Positions 28,284 through 36,710 are shown, counted from the stretch's first letter. The stretch is DNA of 64,000 bases from Paenibacillus senegalensis JC66 (GCF_000285515.1 NZ_HE610964.1:60228-124227); one strand, 5' to 3'. Numbers and translations are program-made. Notes: generated by a model not told the origin, from the letters alone.

Positions 28284-28913
28284 ATGAAAGAAGAAAAATT
28301 AGATGCTGCAGAAAAAACGGAAGTTGCAATTCAAGCAGGACTCCAATTGATTCCTTACATCGGAAGTTCTTTATCGACATTATATTTCTCTACTAAACAA
28401 GAGAAGCGATTCAAGCGAATTGAGACATTTTATAGTGATCTCTCCGAAAGAATCGATCATTTGAATTTACAATTACCACCCGTAGAAGTCCATGATGAAG
28501 ATAAACTAATGGCCCTTATTGAAGAATTGAACGAAAAGATAGAAAAAGAACACCAAGAACAGAAGCGGGACTACTTTAAAAAATTCCTTTTGAGTTGTCT
28601 GCTCACCCCTACTCTTGAAAATTACGATGAAAGACAGTTCTTTCTGACCACACTTTCTGTAATGAATTTGCTTGAATGCGAAATTCTTAGTTTTCTCTAC
28701 AGTCATAATGAAGCTGTCATCGTAGGCGACATATTCAAACCCGGAGTTGACCAGTATGCAATAGTTGGAGCATTGGGCAAACTATCTTTGTATGGTTTTA
28801 CCGTGACATCTCAGTTCAGCCTTCACATAGGCGGAAGTGTCGATAATACACTTTCACAGAAAGTTAAAACAAGTAACTTCGGTAGGAAATTCGTGGAATT
28901 CTGCCTAAATTGA
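28284..28913 (+). CDS. unknown protein, predicted helical
   Basis: 209 aa, not recognised. GAGGAGG precedes the ATG. Residues ~14-35 (IQAGLQLIPYIGSSLSTLYFS) are hydrophobic and may touch the membrane; residues 40-95 are highly charged and probably coiled coil; the C-terminal part resembles a small winged-helix-like fold by pattern only. It follows the NYN gene but has a terminator in between, so it is a separate cargo gene. Confidence 0.7.
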   Translation: MKEEKLDAAEKTEVAIQAGLQLIPYIGSSLSTLYFSTKQEKRFKRIETFYSDLSERIDHLNLQLPPVEVHDEDKLMALIEELNEKIEKEHQEQKRDYFKKFLLSCLLTPTLENYDERQFFLTTLSVMNLLECEILSFLYSHNEAVIVGDIFKPGVDQYAIVGALGKLSLYGFTVTSQFSLHIGGSVDNTLSQKVKTSNFGRKFVEFCLN

Positions 28914-28916
28914 TTG

Positions 28917-29042
28917 TTATTTCCTTCTCTTTTCAATAAAGCTTAAAATAGGAAATGAAATAACTATAATAGACGCCCATAACCACCAGTATTTCAACAA
29001 AAGTTGTCCGGGTGTTAAGTTAATTATGTCGTTTATCATCAT
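28917..29042 (-). CDS. 41-aa single-pass membrane peptide
   Basis: Reads MMINDIINLTPGQLLLKYW then a hydrophobic helix (WLWASIIVISFPILSF) and IEKRRK. GGGGGAAT precedes the ATG pair. It lies beside the lysis genes on the same strand and could be a holin-like or accessory lysis peptide; this is inference. Confidence 0.6.
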   Translation of the reverse strand: MMINDIINLTPGQLLLKYWWLWASIIVISFPILSFIEKRRK

Positions 29043-29095
29043 ATTCCCCCAGCCTAATTTTACTTGAACATTATTATACGATAACAATAATACTT

Positions 29096-29126
29096 CCCGC
29101 TCAGTTATATGACTGGGCGGGATTTC
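29096..29126 (+). terminator. hairpin closing the rightward cargo gene
   Basis: CCCGCTCAGT/ACTGGGCGGG with loop TATATG; the imperfect pair is G.U only on the plus strand. The following ATTTCTG is a weak U-tract. Confidence 0.5.
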
Positions 29127-29199
29127 TGATAAACATGTTCTCTATTATAGGTGGCAATCGTAAGTCAAAAAACCTCTTCGCCCTGCGAGGTCTGATATC

Positions 29200-29862
29200 T
29201 TATATCAATCCACTAGCCTTGCGTAGCTGCTGCGCTAACCAATGGTAGTAATCCCTCTGCTTAATCCAAGCTGCTTTGCGCTCGGCATCTTCCATTTCCC
29301 GGGCTCGCTCGTCTGCCTGAAACCAGGCTGGGGAAAGCCATGTCTTTATGATCGTCTCAGCTACACCAGGATCAAGAGCTGGTTTAATCTGTACAGGCTT
29401 GGCCGCCTCTTCCTCCGCTTTATACAAATCCTGCAAATACCTAGTCGGATCAAAGCAGTTATTTGCCCTGTCTGCTATCCAGCCATACTGAGGGCTGCTG
29501 GTCTTACGTATCTCATAATGCAAATGACTGCCTGTACTCTGGCCTGTGCTGCCCTGTCTGCCGATCATCTGGCCGCGCTCCACCAGCTGACCGACTTTAA
29601 CCACTGCGCTGTCTAGGTGAGCGTAGACGTGCAGATGACTTGTCTTAGGGCAACGGACGGCTACCACGATGCCGTAACCGCCAAAGCCGCTGCCGGGCTT
29701 GCCCTCTGATGCAAATATGACCTCACCACCTACAAAAGCGTAGATAGGATCCCGGTGAGCTTTGACCAGATCAATGCCTGTATGGAATTCCTGTTTACCG
29801 CTGATCGGGGAGCGCCGGGGGCCGTATGGACTGGTTATCCTGTACTCGGCAAATGGGTTCAT
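29200..29862 (-). CDS. M23-family endolysin
   Basis: 220-aa peptidoglycan endopeptidase. LytM-type zinc ligands are visible in HTGID (His, Asp) and SHLHYE (HxH), within about residues 1-145. The C-terminal ~60 residues are charged and helical and may bind the cell wall. No signal peptide, so release depends on the holin upstream (4-bp overlap). Confidence 0.9.
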   Translation of the reverse strand: MNPFAEYRITSPYGPRRSPISGKQEFHTGIDLVKAHRDPIYAFVGGEVIFASEGKPGSGFGGYGIVVAVRCPKTSHLHVYAHLDSAVVKVGQLVERGQMIGRQGSTGQSTGSHLHYEIRKTSSPQYGWIADRANNCFDPTRYLQDLYKAEEEAAKPVQIKPALDPGVAETIIKTWLSPAWFQADERAREMEDAERKAAWIKQRDYYHWLAQQLRKASGLI

Positions 29863-30257
29863 TGCTTTTCACCGCTCTTTCTTCTTAATACCTCGACCGC
29901 CTGCTTAAGTGCAGGTGGCAAACTCACTCCCAAGCGACCTGCATTTTCCAGCACAGACAAAAGCTCATTTGCAAGATAAAAAAAGATTGCCGCATCTCTA
30001 AACAGGTGAGCATCCCCAAGGGCTGTGTCTATCAGATGAGCAACTGCCACAATAGCAAAGATCGACACTTTTTTAGCTATCCCCCACATGCCAACCTCAC
30101 TGTTAAGCTTACCCTCCTTTGCAGCAGCCGCCACTCCAGACACATAATCAATAGCTACAAACACTACTAGGATACTCAGCAACGATGACCAACCCCCAAA
30201 CAAAAATGATGCGGCTGAGCCGCCTACTGCGATTGTTGTTTTTATAAATTGTTCCAT
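29859..30257 (-). CDS. phage holin (phi-LC3/Holin_4 type)
   Basis: 132 aa. Three hydrophobic stretches (SLLSILVVFVAIDYVSG, VSIFAIVAVAHLID, AAIFFYLANELLSVLENAG) fit the Gram-positive phage holin family. The start at 30257 (MEQFIKTT) follows AGGG; a codon six residues earlier lacks a site. It overlaps the endolysin gene. Confidence 0.88.
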   Translation of the reverse strand: MEQFIKTTIAVGGSAASFLFGGWSSLLSILVVFVAIDYVSGVAAAAKEGKLNSEVGMWGIAKKVSIFAIVAVAHLIDTALGDAHLFRDAAIFFYLANELLSVLENAGRLGVSLPPALKQAVEVLRRKSGEKQ

Positions 30258-30274
30258 ATCCCTTAGCCCTCCCA

Positions 30275-30305
30275 AAAATAAAAGGCCCCGCCTAAGCGGA
30301 AGCCT
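30275..30305 (-). terminator. terminator at the end of the XkdX-like gene
   Basis: Minus-strand AGGC..CCGC/GCGG..GCCT with loop TTAG, then TTTATTTTT. It overlaps the stop codon, so lysis genes may depend on read-through or their own promoter. Confidence 0.6.
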
Positions 30306-30444
30306 CGTAATCTATCCCTGTAATCTGCTTATACTCATCTGCTGTAATGTAACCTACCTGTACAAATACCCGGCAGCCCTCGACTGTGTAGCCGGGCAAT
30401 TGATTGTCGAAACCGTATTGTATAACCGGATACCAAAACGACAT
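30292..30444 (-). CDS. XkdX-like protein
   Basis: 50 aa. The segment VQVGYITADEYKQITGIDY matches the XkdX family of small PBSX-like tail-region proteins of unknown role. Its ATG overlaps the preceding gene's TAA (TAATG). Confidence 0.75.
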   Translation of the reverse strand: MSFWYPVIQYGFDNQLPGYTVEGCRVFVQVGYITADEYKQITGIDYEASA

Positions 30445-30809
30445 TAAGACGCACCCCCTTGTAATTGAGCGACCTGTACAAGCAAAGCCGCTATTTGCCC
30501 TTGTTGCTGCTGGATAGTAACAGACTGTTGAGCGCTAGACATGAGCAATTGGGCATTTTGTTGCTGTAGCTGCTCGATCGGTTCAGGTGGAGCCGGAGGC
30601 TGGTTTGCCGCTTCTTCGTCTAGTTCTTGCTGCGTTTTCTCGCGGATTGTGCCATCCTCGACTTTATACTTGCCTTGGTTTGATAGGTATGTCTGCCATT
30701 CTTCCTCGGTAATCGGTATTGCCTTTCCTGGTATGCCCTCTCCGTGGATCTCGTCCACATAAAAGCCGGACAAGTTCCCATTGTCATCATAATCAGCATA
30801 GTATTGCAT
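30444..30809 (-). CDS. tail-fibre-region protein with Gln-rich coiled coil
   Basis: 121 aa. The N-terminus MQYYADYDDNGNLSGFYVDE and ITEEEWQTYLSN resemble small tail fibre assembly/XkdW-like proteins. The C-terminal 50 residues are Gln-rich heptads (QLQQQNAQLL). Function unknown; coupled to the XkdX-like gene. Confidence 0.65.
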   Translation of the reverse strand: MQYYADYDDNGNLSGFYVDEIHGEGIPGKAIPITEEEWQTYLSNQGKYKVEDGTIREKTQQELDEEAANQPPAPPEPIEQLQQQNAQLLMSSAQQSVTIQQQQGQIAALLVQVAQLQGGAS

Positions 30810-30820
30810 GATAAGCCTCC

Positions 30821-31948
30821 TTAATCTCCAAATGCTATATATCTTATTGATCGGGATGAACTGCCATCGAAATTGACCACAAATGACGTATTTGTATATG
30901 CTCCCGTATTAACCGCCAAAGATGTACTTCCTGACGTGCTCCCAACGACTACCCTTGTTGCGTTTGGAAATGCAATTGGAAATGTAATCGTATCCCCATT
31001 GTTTGCAACAGCAGATCCATATTGCATAATTACCCCTGATGCAAAAGTTTGGTACCCGCTACTCCCCCTACTACCCGGATTGTTTGAGGATGTCCAAATG
31101 TCTGCACCGTTAATTTGGGCGCTGTCTGCCTGTATCCGTAGCCTAGCAAGGTTTAGATTGGAGTTTCTCCTGGTGATTCGTAGCTCGGCATTGTTATCAG
31201 AGTTAGAGGTTCCAGCTTGGATGTACGCAAGGCTGTTTGTTGTATCTCCGGTAAACCTCAGAAAGTTATTAATGATGATATTGGGTAAATTGTTAAGATC
31301 AAGGTTGCTCGTGTGCCAGGCTCCCCACCCGGCAGTATCTCCTAAGCTGTTCATCGACCTCTCATAGACCGCAACCACAGACGATGATGCCGCCGATGTA
31401 ATCACGGTAATGCGCTGTACCCCGATCTGAGATTGTCCGGTTTTGACCGTCTCCACAATGCCACGATTGTTGTCTGACCCTAAGATAGGCCAGTCCGTTA
31501 TGCCTGCATTTGTGTAAAAGGTTGTATAGCCTACGGGGTAGTCGGTAAGTGGCGAGGCTTCTGCAAATGCATTATTCTGTAGCCGGTTGATTTGTTCGGT
31601 TTTTGTGTCATGGGGATTGTTTTTGTCGTTTAGATGACTCTCAATGTTGCCTTTAAAAGCATCGTGATCATAAGCCGTATAGCCTCTCATGAGCTTAGTG
31701 CCAGTCTGCCATTCAGCCGACAAACCTTGAAATCCCCTCTCACAGCCGGTCAACTGGTTGCCGTCTATAGCTGCATATCGGATTGTCTCCGCTGTCTCGT
31801 CCCCCGGGTTGATTGTGATTAAATTAGGCCCCGCGGGCAGCACGGAGGGATCCACTACGGTTATAGTCGTCTGTGTTGCGTCTATCGCCTCAGCTAGCTC
31901 CGTCTGAGGACTGTTGGCTATGGCCGGATACATGGGTAATTGTGCCAT
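30821..31948 (-). CDS. tail fibre / receptor-binding protein
   Basis: 375 aa. N-terminal attachment-like part (~1-100), then HLNDKNNPHDTKTEQIN, a motif common in phage fibres, a beta-rich shaft, and a C-terminal ~80-residue tip (FASGVIMQYGSA..TFPIAFPNATRVV..YIAFGD) like the gp53/gp37-type fibre tip. Likely recognises the host surface. Confidence 0.8.
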   Translation of the reverse strand: MAQLPMYPAIANSPQTELAEAIDATQTTITVVDPSVLPAGPNLITINPGDETAETIRYAAIDGNQLTGCERGFQGLSAEWQTGTKLMRGYTAYDHDAFKGNIESHLNDKNNPHDTKTEQINRLQNNAFAEASPLTDYPVGYTTFYTNAGITDWPILGSDNNRGIVETVKTGQSQIGVQRITVITSAASSSVVAVYERSMNSLGDTAGWGAWHTSNLDLNNLPNIIINNFLRFTGDTTNSLAYIQAGTSNSDNNAELRITRRNSNLNLARLRIQADSAQINGADIWTSSNNPGSRGSSGYQTFASGVIMQYGSAVANNGDTITFPIAFPNATRVVVGSTSGSTSLAVNTGAYTNTSFVVNFDGSSSRSIRYIAFGD

Positions 31949-32001
31949 GGTTTACCTCCTTATTTAAAATGAAACCATATGAACTAAAATTAAGTAGAAT
32001 A

Positions 32002-32010
32002 TGGTATAAT
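32002..32010 (+). promoter_or_regulatory. extended -10 of the stalk-domain gene
   Basis: TGG directly followed by TATAAT (32005-32010) is an extended -10 element; no good -35 is seen. It supports independent transcription of this gene against the late operon. Confidence 0.5.
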
Positions 32011-32039
32011 TAATCCAAAAAATGGAGTTGAATAATGTA

Positions 32040-32738
32040 ATGAAAAAAATGATTATTGGCCTCGTTGCCGGCCTCATGATCGGTACAGCCGGTACAGCCT
32101 TAGCAGCGACCACACAGCCAGTCCAAGCACTCTTTGCAAAGTTTAACCTTCAAATCGAAGGCAAGGAACTTGTGGAGATTGAACCGCTTGTCTATGACGG
32201 CACTAGCTACCTACCAGTAAGAGAGGTTGCAGAGTTGCTAGGTTATGATGTAGATTACGAGCATAGTAACCGATTGATTACAATACAAGGAGTGGAGAAT
32301 ATGAATGGATCGGAAGTTCAAAATAAAATCAATGAAACAGTCGCTTCAATTAATGAAGAATTTCGAGTAGGAAATGTATCTTTTAAAGTTAATGATATTT
32401 CCTACTCTACACTGGTCCCCTATCAGCCTGGTGGCGATGGCGCAGGATTCACACCAACCCAAGGTGAGAAATTTATCATAATTAATTTCGATGTATATAC
32501 AGACCTTGAGCCTGAATCTAAGTTTTCTTGGTCTGCAAACGAGTTCCTCAGCCATATCGTTGTCCAAGGAAAAAACTTATATGGTGCAGGCACAACCGGT
32601 GAATCGGCTAGAATCAATCCGGGAGAAAAAAAGACTGTTGAGGTTTTCTTTTCTCTTCCTGAAGACTTAGACGTTTCCTCGGTTCACTTCCGTGATCCTA
32701 AAAGCTTTTATGATGTTGGTTCCGTCAATATTCAATAG
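32040..32738 (+). CDS. secreted stalk-domain (copper amine oxidase N-like) protein
   Basis: 232 aa. A signal peptide (KKMIIGLVAGLMIGTAGTALA) ends at an AxA site. Then comes a stalk domain, LVYDGTSYLPVREVAELLGY, abundant in Paenibacillus surface proteins, and a DUF4352-like beta domain (NINPGEKKTVEVFFSLPE region). Opposite in strand to the tail genes around it and overlapping the tail gene end by 7 bp, so it is cargo expressed from the lysogen. Confidence 0.8.
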   Translation: MKKMIIGLVAGLMIGTAGTALAATTQPVQALFAKFNLQIEGKELVEIEPLVYDGTSYLPVREVAELLGYDVDYEHSNRLITIQGVENMNGSEVQNKINETVASINEEFRVGNVSFKVNDISYSTLVPYQPGGDGAGFTPTQGEKFIIINFDVYTDLEPESKFSWSANEFLSHIVVQGKNLYGAGTTGESARINPGEKKTVEVFFSLPEDLDVSSVHFRDPKSFYDVGSVNIQ

Positions 32739-34750
32739 TCCCCACCGCCTCGGCTCTGAGCAAACACCTGACTAAATACAGATGCAACTATCCGGCCTAA
32801 GTTATTGGGCCGGATTTGTATTTCATGCCAGCCTCGCCTCACCCTCCCGCCACCGTCTTTAGCCAGGAACGGGATAATGTCGATTTCTTCCCCGCTTGTT
32901 GCCGTCACCGGAACCACGTTATTATCCACTCTTATTTCTACGGCAGACGGACTTGGTCCGACAAAAATTCCATGCTCTATACCATGCGTATGAGCTGGAA
33001 TCGTGTGAGTATGGTCCATACCATGGGTGTGGGCGGGAATCGTATGGGTATGATCCATGCCGTGGGTGTGTGCTGCAATCGTATGGGTATGATCCATGCC
33101 GTGGGTGTGCGGACCGATATAATGGGTATGGTCCATGCCGTGGGTGTGCGGCGAAACTGACATTGTGTGCGTATGTTCGACCGAATACATTGAGTGACTA
33201 TGGGGAGGGTCGCCCGCAAAGTTCATGAAATCCGCAGGCAGAAACTGGGCCGGTAATAAGGTCCAATTATTGGTCTGTGTTGTTAGGAAATCTCCCCCTC
33301 CACTTGCCGTTGTGCTCGTGCTACTTGGCCCGCTGGTCGTTTGTCCTCCACTGGCTGTTGTCGTCCTGCTACTCGGCCCGCTGGTCGTTTGTCCTCCACT
33401 GGCTGTTGTCGTCCTGCTACTCGGCCCGCTAGTGGTCTGTCCACCGCTGGCTGTCGTTTCCCGGCTGCTGGGGCCACTAGTAACAGCTGGGGCTGCCTCA
33501 ATCGCCCTACTATATGCCCGAAACCCTTCACTCCGGTAAGACAGCAGCACCTTGTTAATACGTGCCGTTTCATCGGGAATTCGAAACCTTATGATCGCCG
33601 GATAGTTAGGATCGCAATTATCAGCAAAGGTTTGCGTGTCGTAGTTTGTGGCCCCTTGCGCGTAAACTTCTTCAATCTTCATTCTGCTTTGCAAATCCGC
33701 TATTGTACCGGCTATGTCTTGCGGGCGGTTAGCAATCTCTAAGATTACATCTCCTGGCTCCCCTCGTAAATCAGGCTTGCGAACGTTGACTACTCGGATT
33801 GTAAAATCTCCTATGTCCGGATCCTGCACACGAACCAGAGAGCCGGTCCTGAATTTATCAATCGGATCACGGGTTAAGTTATAAAGTTCCGTTGTATCGA
33901 CCGTGTAGGAAATCCTTGGGTCCTTAAGTTCGGCAAGCAACGCTTGGGCTCTGGCTAGTAACGTTTCTTCGTATTCAAACCGCCGATCCGCCCACACAGT
34001 TTGCTTAAGTCCATATTTCTGCTGCGACTCTACGTCTTCCACATAAGGCTTACCGCCGTTAATGCCCGCAAAAGTTAACTGGTTAATGCCCTCTCCATAA
34101 CCCAAGGCGTATATTCGGTTAACAAGGTTAGTGGGGTCTTCGTCTTTCGTGATTCCCTGCATATTTTTCCCGTATCGGATGTAAGCCTGCACCTCATTAC
34201 TAGGCCGAACCAGATTAAGCGTCCAAGGGTAAGAGGTCGTGTCCCATGTCCACATATATTCGTCCACAAATGGCTTGGGCACAGAAAATAGAGCGCCTAA
34301 GAGGTTATTGTTTTCCCAGTTGTATTCGTATTGATATGAAAACTCTATCGTTCCCAGTTGCCAATGCCTTGTACTCTGTTGATCCAGCACGTATTGAATA
34401 ACCCGGTCCGTGTGGTAGCCCAGGTTACCAACCGTATGATATTGGAACATGATATCGTCCAACAGCGTAGCCAAGACATGTTCACATTCGTACCTTACAC
34501 GGCTGATTTCAGCGCTTCTTTGGGAGGTTTGCGGTAGGATGCGGAACAGATCAAGCCGTTCGGATCCGTCCCATATCTCTACAAAATAGAATGGACGGCA
34601 GTGTTCGATTTTAGGATCATCCAGCGGCAGGTCAAAGCTCGCTGTCCACAAGCTGTTCATTGGCGTTTCGTAGCTGATGTTGCTGGCGTTTTCGAGATAC
34701 GCCACTTTATGCATCTGTAAATCATAGATCGTTACATAAGATTTCCTCAT
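32732..34750 (-). CDS. tail-associated protein with SGPSS and His-rich repeats
   Basis: 672 aa from ATG 34750 (GGAGG 5 nt before). The N-terminal ~370 residues match siphovirus tail hub/Tal-type proteins (NASNISYETPMNSLWTASFD; DPTNLVNRIYALG). Then four ~16-residue repeats (TSGPSSRTTTASGGQT) and four to five 13-residue repeats (HTHGMDHTHTIPA) full of HxH pairs, and a ~90-residue tip. HxH repeats bind metal in trimeric phage spikes such as T4 gp37. The fused layout implies hub, linker and metal-stiffened fibre in one chain. Confidence 0.82.
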   Translation of the reverse strand: MRKSYVTIYDLQMHKVAYLENASNISYETPMNSLWTASFDLPLDDPKIEHCRPFYFVEIWDGSERLDLFRILPQTSQRSAEISRVRYECEHVLATLLDDIMFQYHTVGNLGYHTDRVIQYVLDQQSTRHWQLGTIEFSYQYEYNWENNNLLGALFSVPKPFVDEYMWTWDTTSYPWTLNLVRPSNEVQAYIRYGKNMQGITKDEDPTNLVNRIYALGYGEGINQLTFAGINGGKPYVEDVESQQKYGLKQTVWADRRFEYEETLLARAQALLAELKDPRISYTVDTTELYNLTRDPIDKFRTGSLVRVQDPDIGDFTIRVVNVRKPDLRGEPGDVILEIANRPQDIAGTIADLQSRMKIEEVYAQGATNYDTQTFADNCDPNYPAIIRFRIPDETARINKVLLSYRSEGFRAYSRAIEAAPAVTSGPSSRETTASGGQTTSGPSSRTTTASGGQTTSGPSSRTTTASGGQTTSGPSSTSTTASGGGDFLTTQTNNWTLLPAQFLPADFMNFAGDPPHSHSMYSVEHTHTMSVSPHTHGMDHTHYIGPHTHGMDHTHTIAAHTHGMDHTHTIPAHTHGMDHTHTIPAHTHGIEHGIFVGPSPSAVEIRVDNNVVPVTATSGEEIDIIPFLAKDGGGRVRRGWHEIQIRPNNLGRIVASVFSQVFAQSRGGGDY

Positions 34751-34830
34751 AATTGCCTCCTGCAAAGGAAATAACCTCCAACTGTCGAATATAGGGTGGT
34801 CGCCCCATATCGAAGAAAGGAGGTAAGTGG

Positions 34831-35028
34831 ATGGAAGAGAAAGAATGTCCTAAGTGCAACTCAAAACTGTCAAGAACACCTGATACTCACGGTCTTGTTA
34901 AATGGGAACAGCGGCCTGATGGGGTAGTCCAAATAGACACTACCCAAATTGTCCCTGTAAGGGTTTGGGATTGTCCAGGATGCGGGTTTATTGAGCTTTA
35001 TCATGAGTCACCGCATATCCGCCGATAA
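34831..35028 (+). CDS. zinc-ribbon cargo protein
   Basis: 65 aa with CPKC and CPGC, giving a four-cysteine zinc ribbon. AAAGGAGG stands 6-7 nt before the ATG. It is opposite to the surrounding tail operon and overlaps the 3' end of the leftward gene at 34988 by 41 bp. Function unknown. Confidence 0.7.
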   Translation: MEEKECPKCNSKLSRTPDTHGLVKWEQRPDGVVQIDTTQIVPVRVWDCPGCGFIELYHESPHIRR

Positions 35029-35197
35029 CAGATACTCCTTTAATGGTTTTGCTGCCCGGTTCAGGTTCGCTTACTGGTACTTTTGTCAATTTGACAGTCA
35101 GTAACTTTTCAATTTCCTTTACAACATTGACCGTCGCTTCGGCGGTCGCTTTTTCTATCTCTTCTCTCGCTATATCCCTGACTTGCTTTTCATTCAT
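34988..35197 (-). CDS. small helical tail-region protein
   Basis: 69 aa, MNEKQVRDIAREEIEKATA with a long amphipathic helix. GGAGGGAG precedes the ATG. No recognised family. Convergently overlaps the zinc-ribbon gene. Confidence 0.6.
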   Translation of the reverse strand: MNEKQVRDIAREEIEKATAEATVNVVKEIEKLLTVKLTKVPVSEPEPGSKTIKGVSVIGGYAVTHDKAQ

Positions 35198-35209
35198 TGC
35201 TTCTCCCTC

Positions 35210-35734
35210 CTAAGTAAATCTATCTCTATGCGTAACTCGCATAAGCACCGTCCTGCTGCTCTGGTCATCGGTATAGGTGAGTAAGTTATTACCTATATTG
35301 AGCTCAAAAAAATCGCCCCGCATCCAGCGCAGCGCGTTTTCGCGGTTGAGCGTCATCTTTAAAGTATTTGAATCAATAATGATTACATCGCCTGGCTTAA
35401 AATCCCCAACAAATTCGATCTCGTCAATGTGATATCTTCTAAAATTACCCGTCATACTGCCAATGCCAGAGAGGTTAATAGCATAGTGTCGCTCCCGGAT
35501 GTATTGGACAGGAACAAGGTTTCCGCTACCGGACATTTCAGCCCTGTACAAAACCTCACGCACAAAATCCGTTGTCATGCTACCTGTGCCCGACAAATTA
35601 GCCGAAATCGTCATATCCAAGTTTACCGTGGCCGACATGCTCCCAGATCCGCCCAAGCCAGCTGACAGAAATACGACAGATACAACGGCCATCCGGTTAA
35701 AGGGTAACTGGTTAAAAGCGCCCCCGTTAAACAT
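35210..35734 (-). CDS. minor tail protein with SGxGSM repeats
   Basis: 174 aa. Begins FNGGAFNQLPFNR, a motif of tail proteins. Four copies of (L/M)SGxG(S/N)(M/L) alternate with beta segments at about residues 25-100. The C-terminal 65 residues (FVGDFKPGDVIIIDSNTLKM, WMRGDFFELNIGNNLLTY) resemble the C-terminal domain usually fused to Dit proteins. Here Dit at 36150 is short, so this may be its detached C-terminal half. Confidence 0.65.
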   Translation of the reverse strand: MFNGGAFNQLPFNRMAVVSVVFLSAGLGGSGSMSATVNLDMTISANLSGTGSMTTDFVREVLYRAEMSGSGNLVPVQYIRERHYAINLSGIGSMTGNFRRYHIDEIEFVGDFKPGDVIIIDSNTLKMTLNRENALRWMRGDFFELNIGNNLLTYTDDQSSRTVLMRVTHRDRFT

Positions 35735-36144
35735 TAGCCTTCCTCGATTTCAAGAGCGCCTTCCAGGAACTTCACGCGGTCATTGGGTTCAATGGTTCGG
35801 GGAGTGGCAACGGAACCATGATAAAGCAAATTGCCCCCTGTGGCAGCATCCCGGATGCCTATATGTGTGACTTGGCCCCAGCCGTTTGCAGCAATCGGAA
35901 ATTCCAGTTCGGTACTATTACTAGTCACCGCTACAAGCCCGGATATGACCGGATCACTAAAAGTAATAGCCACCCTAGCATACCCTCCACCATCCACTTC
36001 TTGTCCCGTGTCGGCTTGCGTAGGATCGCTGGTATAGAGCGCAACATAGACCGTTTCCGGTGCTGTAAAGGTTTCGCCTCGCAAAGCTGCGTTCAAGCAG
36101 GCTAATTTCCAATAATTCGACTTCGATAATAAACATTCAGCCAT
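35734..36144 (-). CDS. phage tail fibre-family protein
   Basis: 136 aa. VYVALYTSDPTQADTGQEV, GGGYARVAITF, and WGQVTHIGIRDAATGGNLLYHG form a pattern shared with small siphovirus tail fibre-type proteins. Start at 36144 follows GGAG. Stop and the next ATG overlap. Confidence 0.7.
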   Translation of the reverse strand: MAECLLSKSNYWKLACLNAALRGETFTAPETVYVALYTSDPTQADTGQEVDGGGYARVAITFSDPVISGLVAVTSNSTELEFPIAANGWGQVTHIGIRDAATGGNLLYHGSVATPRTIEPNDRVKFLEGALEIEEG

Positions 36145-36149
36145 TATCA

Positions 36150-36710
36150 TCACTCCAATAAGTATTCATTTGTAATGCGAAAGTTGGTAATCGTGGTTGA
36201 TCCCTGGTTAGTTAGCACAATGACCGGTTCCGTCCGGATGTTCCCGTTTGAAACTATGATCCTCTCATAAGGGCTCGTTGTCAGAGTCGTTTCAAGCAAG
36301 CTTTCCCGATTATCACGGGCATAAGGATCAAAGGCGACCAACGGCAAAGTAAACTGACCAAATCCCGCTATGCGCTCGATGGGGAGGTTTCCGGAGTACC
36401 GAACAATAAAATGTTGGCCGGGCCGGGCATCGAATCGAAGCTCCAGCTTCCGGGGTTTCCCATAGCTGTCCACCAAATGAGCAGCAAAGTTGCTTATAGC
36501 CTGCTGCAGCGTGACATAATCCTTCGTGATAAAGGCCAAGTCCAAAGAAAAAAGACGTGTACCCATGTCCGCACCAAAATCCCAAGCCCCGTTTTTACCA
36601 GGTATCGTCAAAGTTTTATCATTTGTGCCCGGCAGAATGGGACGCTGGGAGCTACCTTTCATGACAACCCCCAATTGCCGTGCTGTTTTTCCACCAAGTG
36701 TAAAGCTCAA
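36150..36710 (-). CDS. distal tail protein (Dit)
   Basis: 186 aa, N-terminal Dit domain: LTIPGKNGAWDFGADMG, then RKLELRFDARPGQHF and a galectin-like C-terminal stretch. Begins with TTG after GGGGGC. Dit forms the hub ring joining tube and baseplate. It follows the tape measure directly. Confidence 0.85.
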   Translation of the reverse strand: MSFTLGGKTARQLGVVMKGSSQRPILPGTNDKTLTIPGKNGAWDFGADMGTRLFSLDLAFITKDYVTLQQAISNFAAHLVDSYGKPRKLELRFDARPGQHFIVRYSGNLPIERIAGFGQFTLPLVAFDPYARDNRESLLETTLTTSPYERIIVSNGNIRTEPVIVLTNQGSTTITNFRITNEYLLE

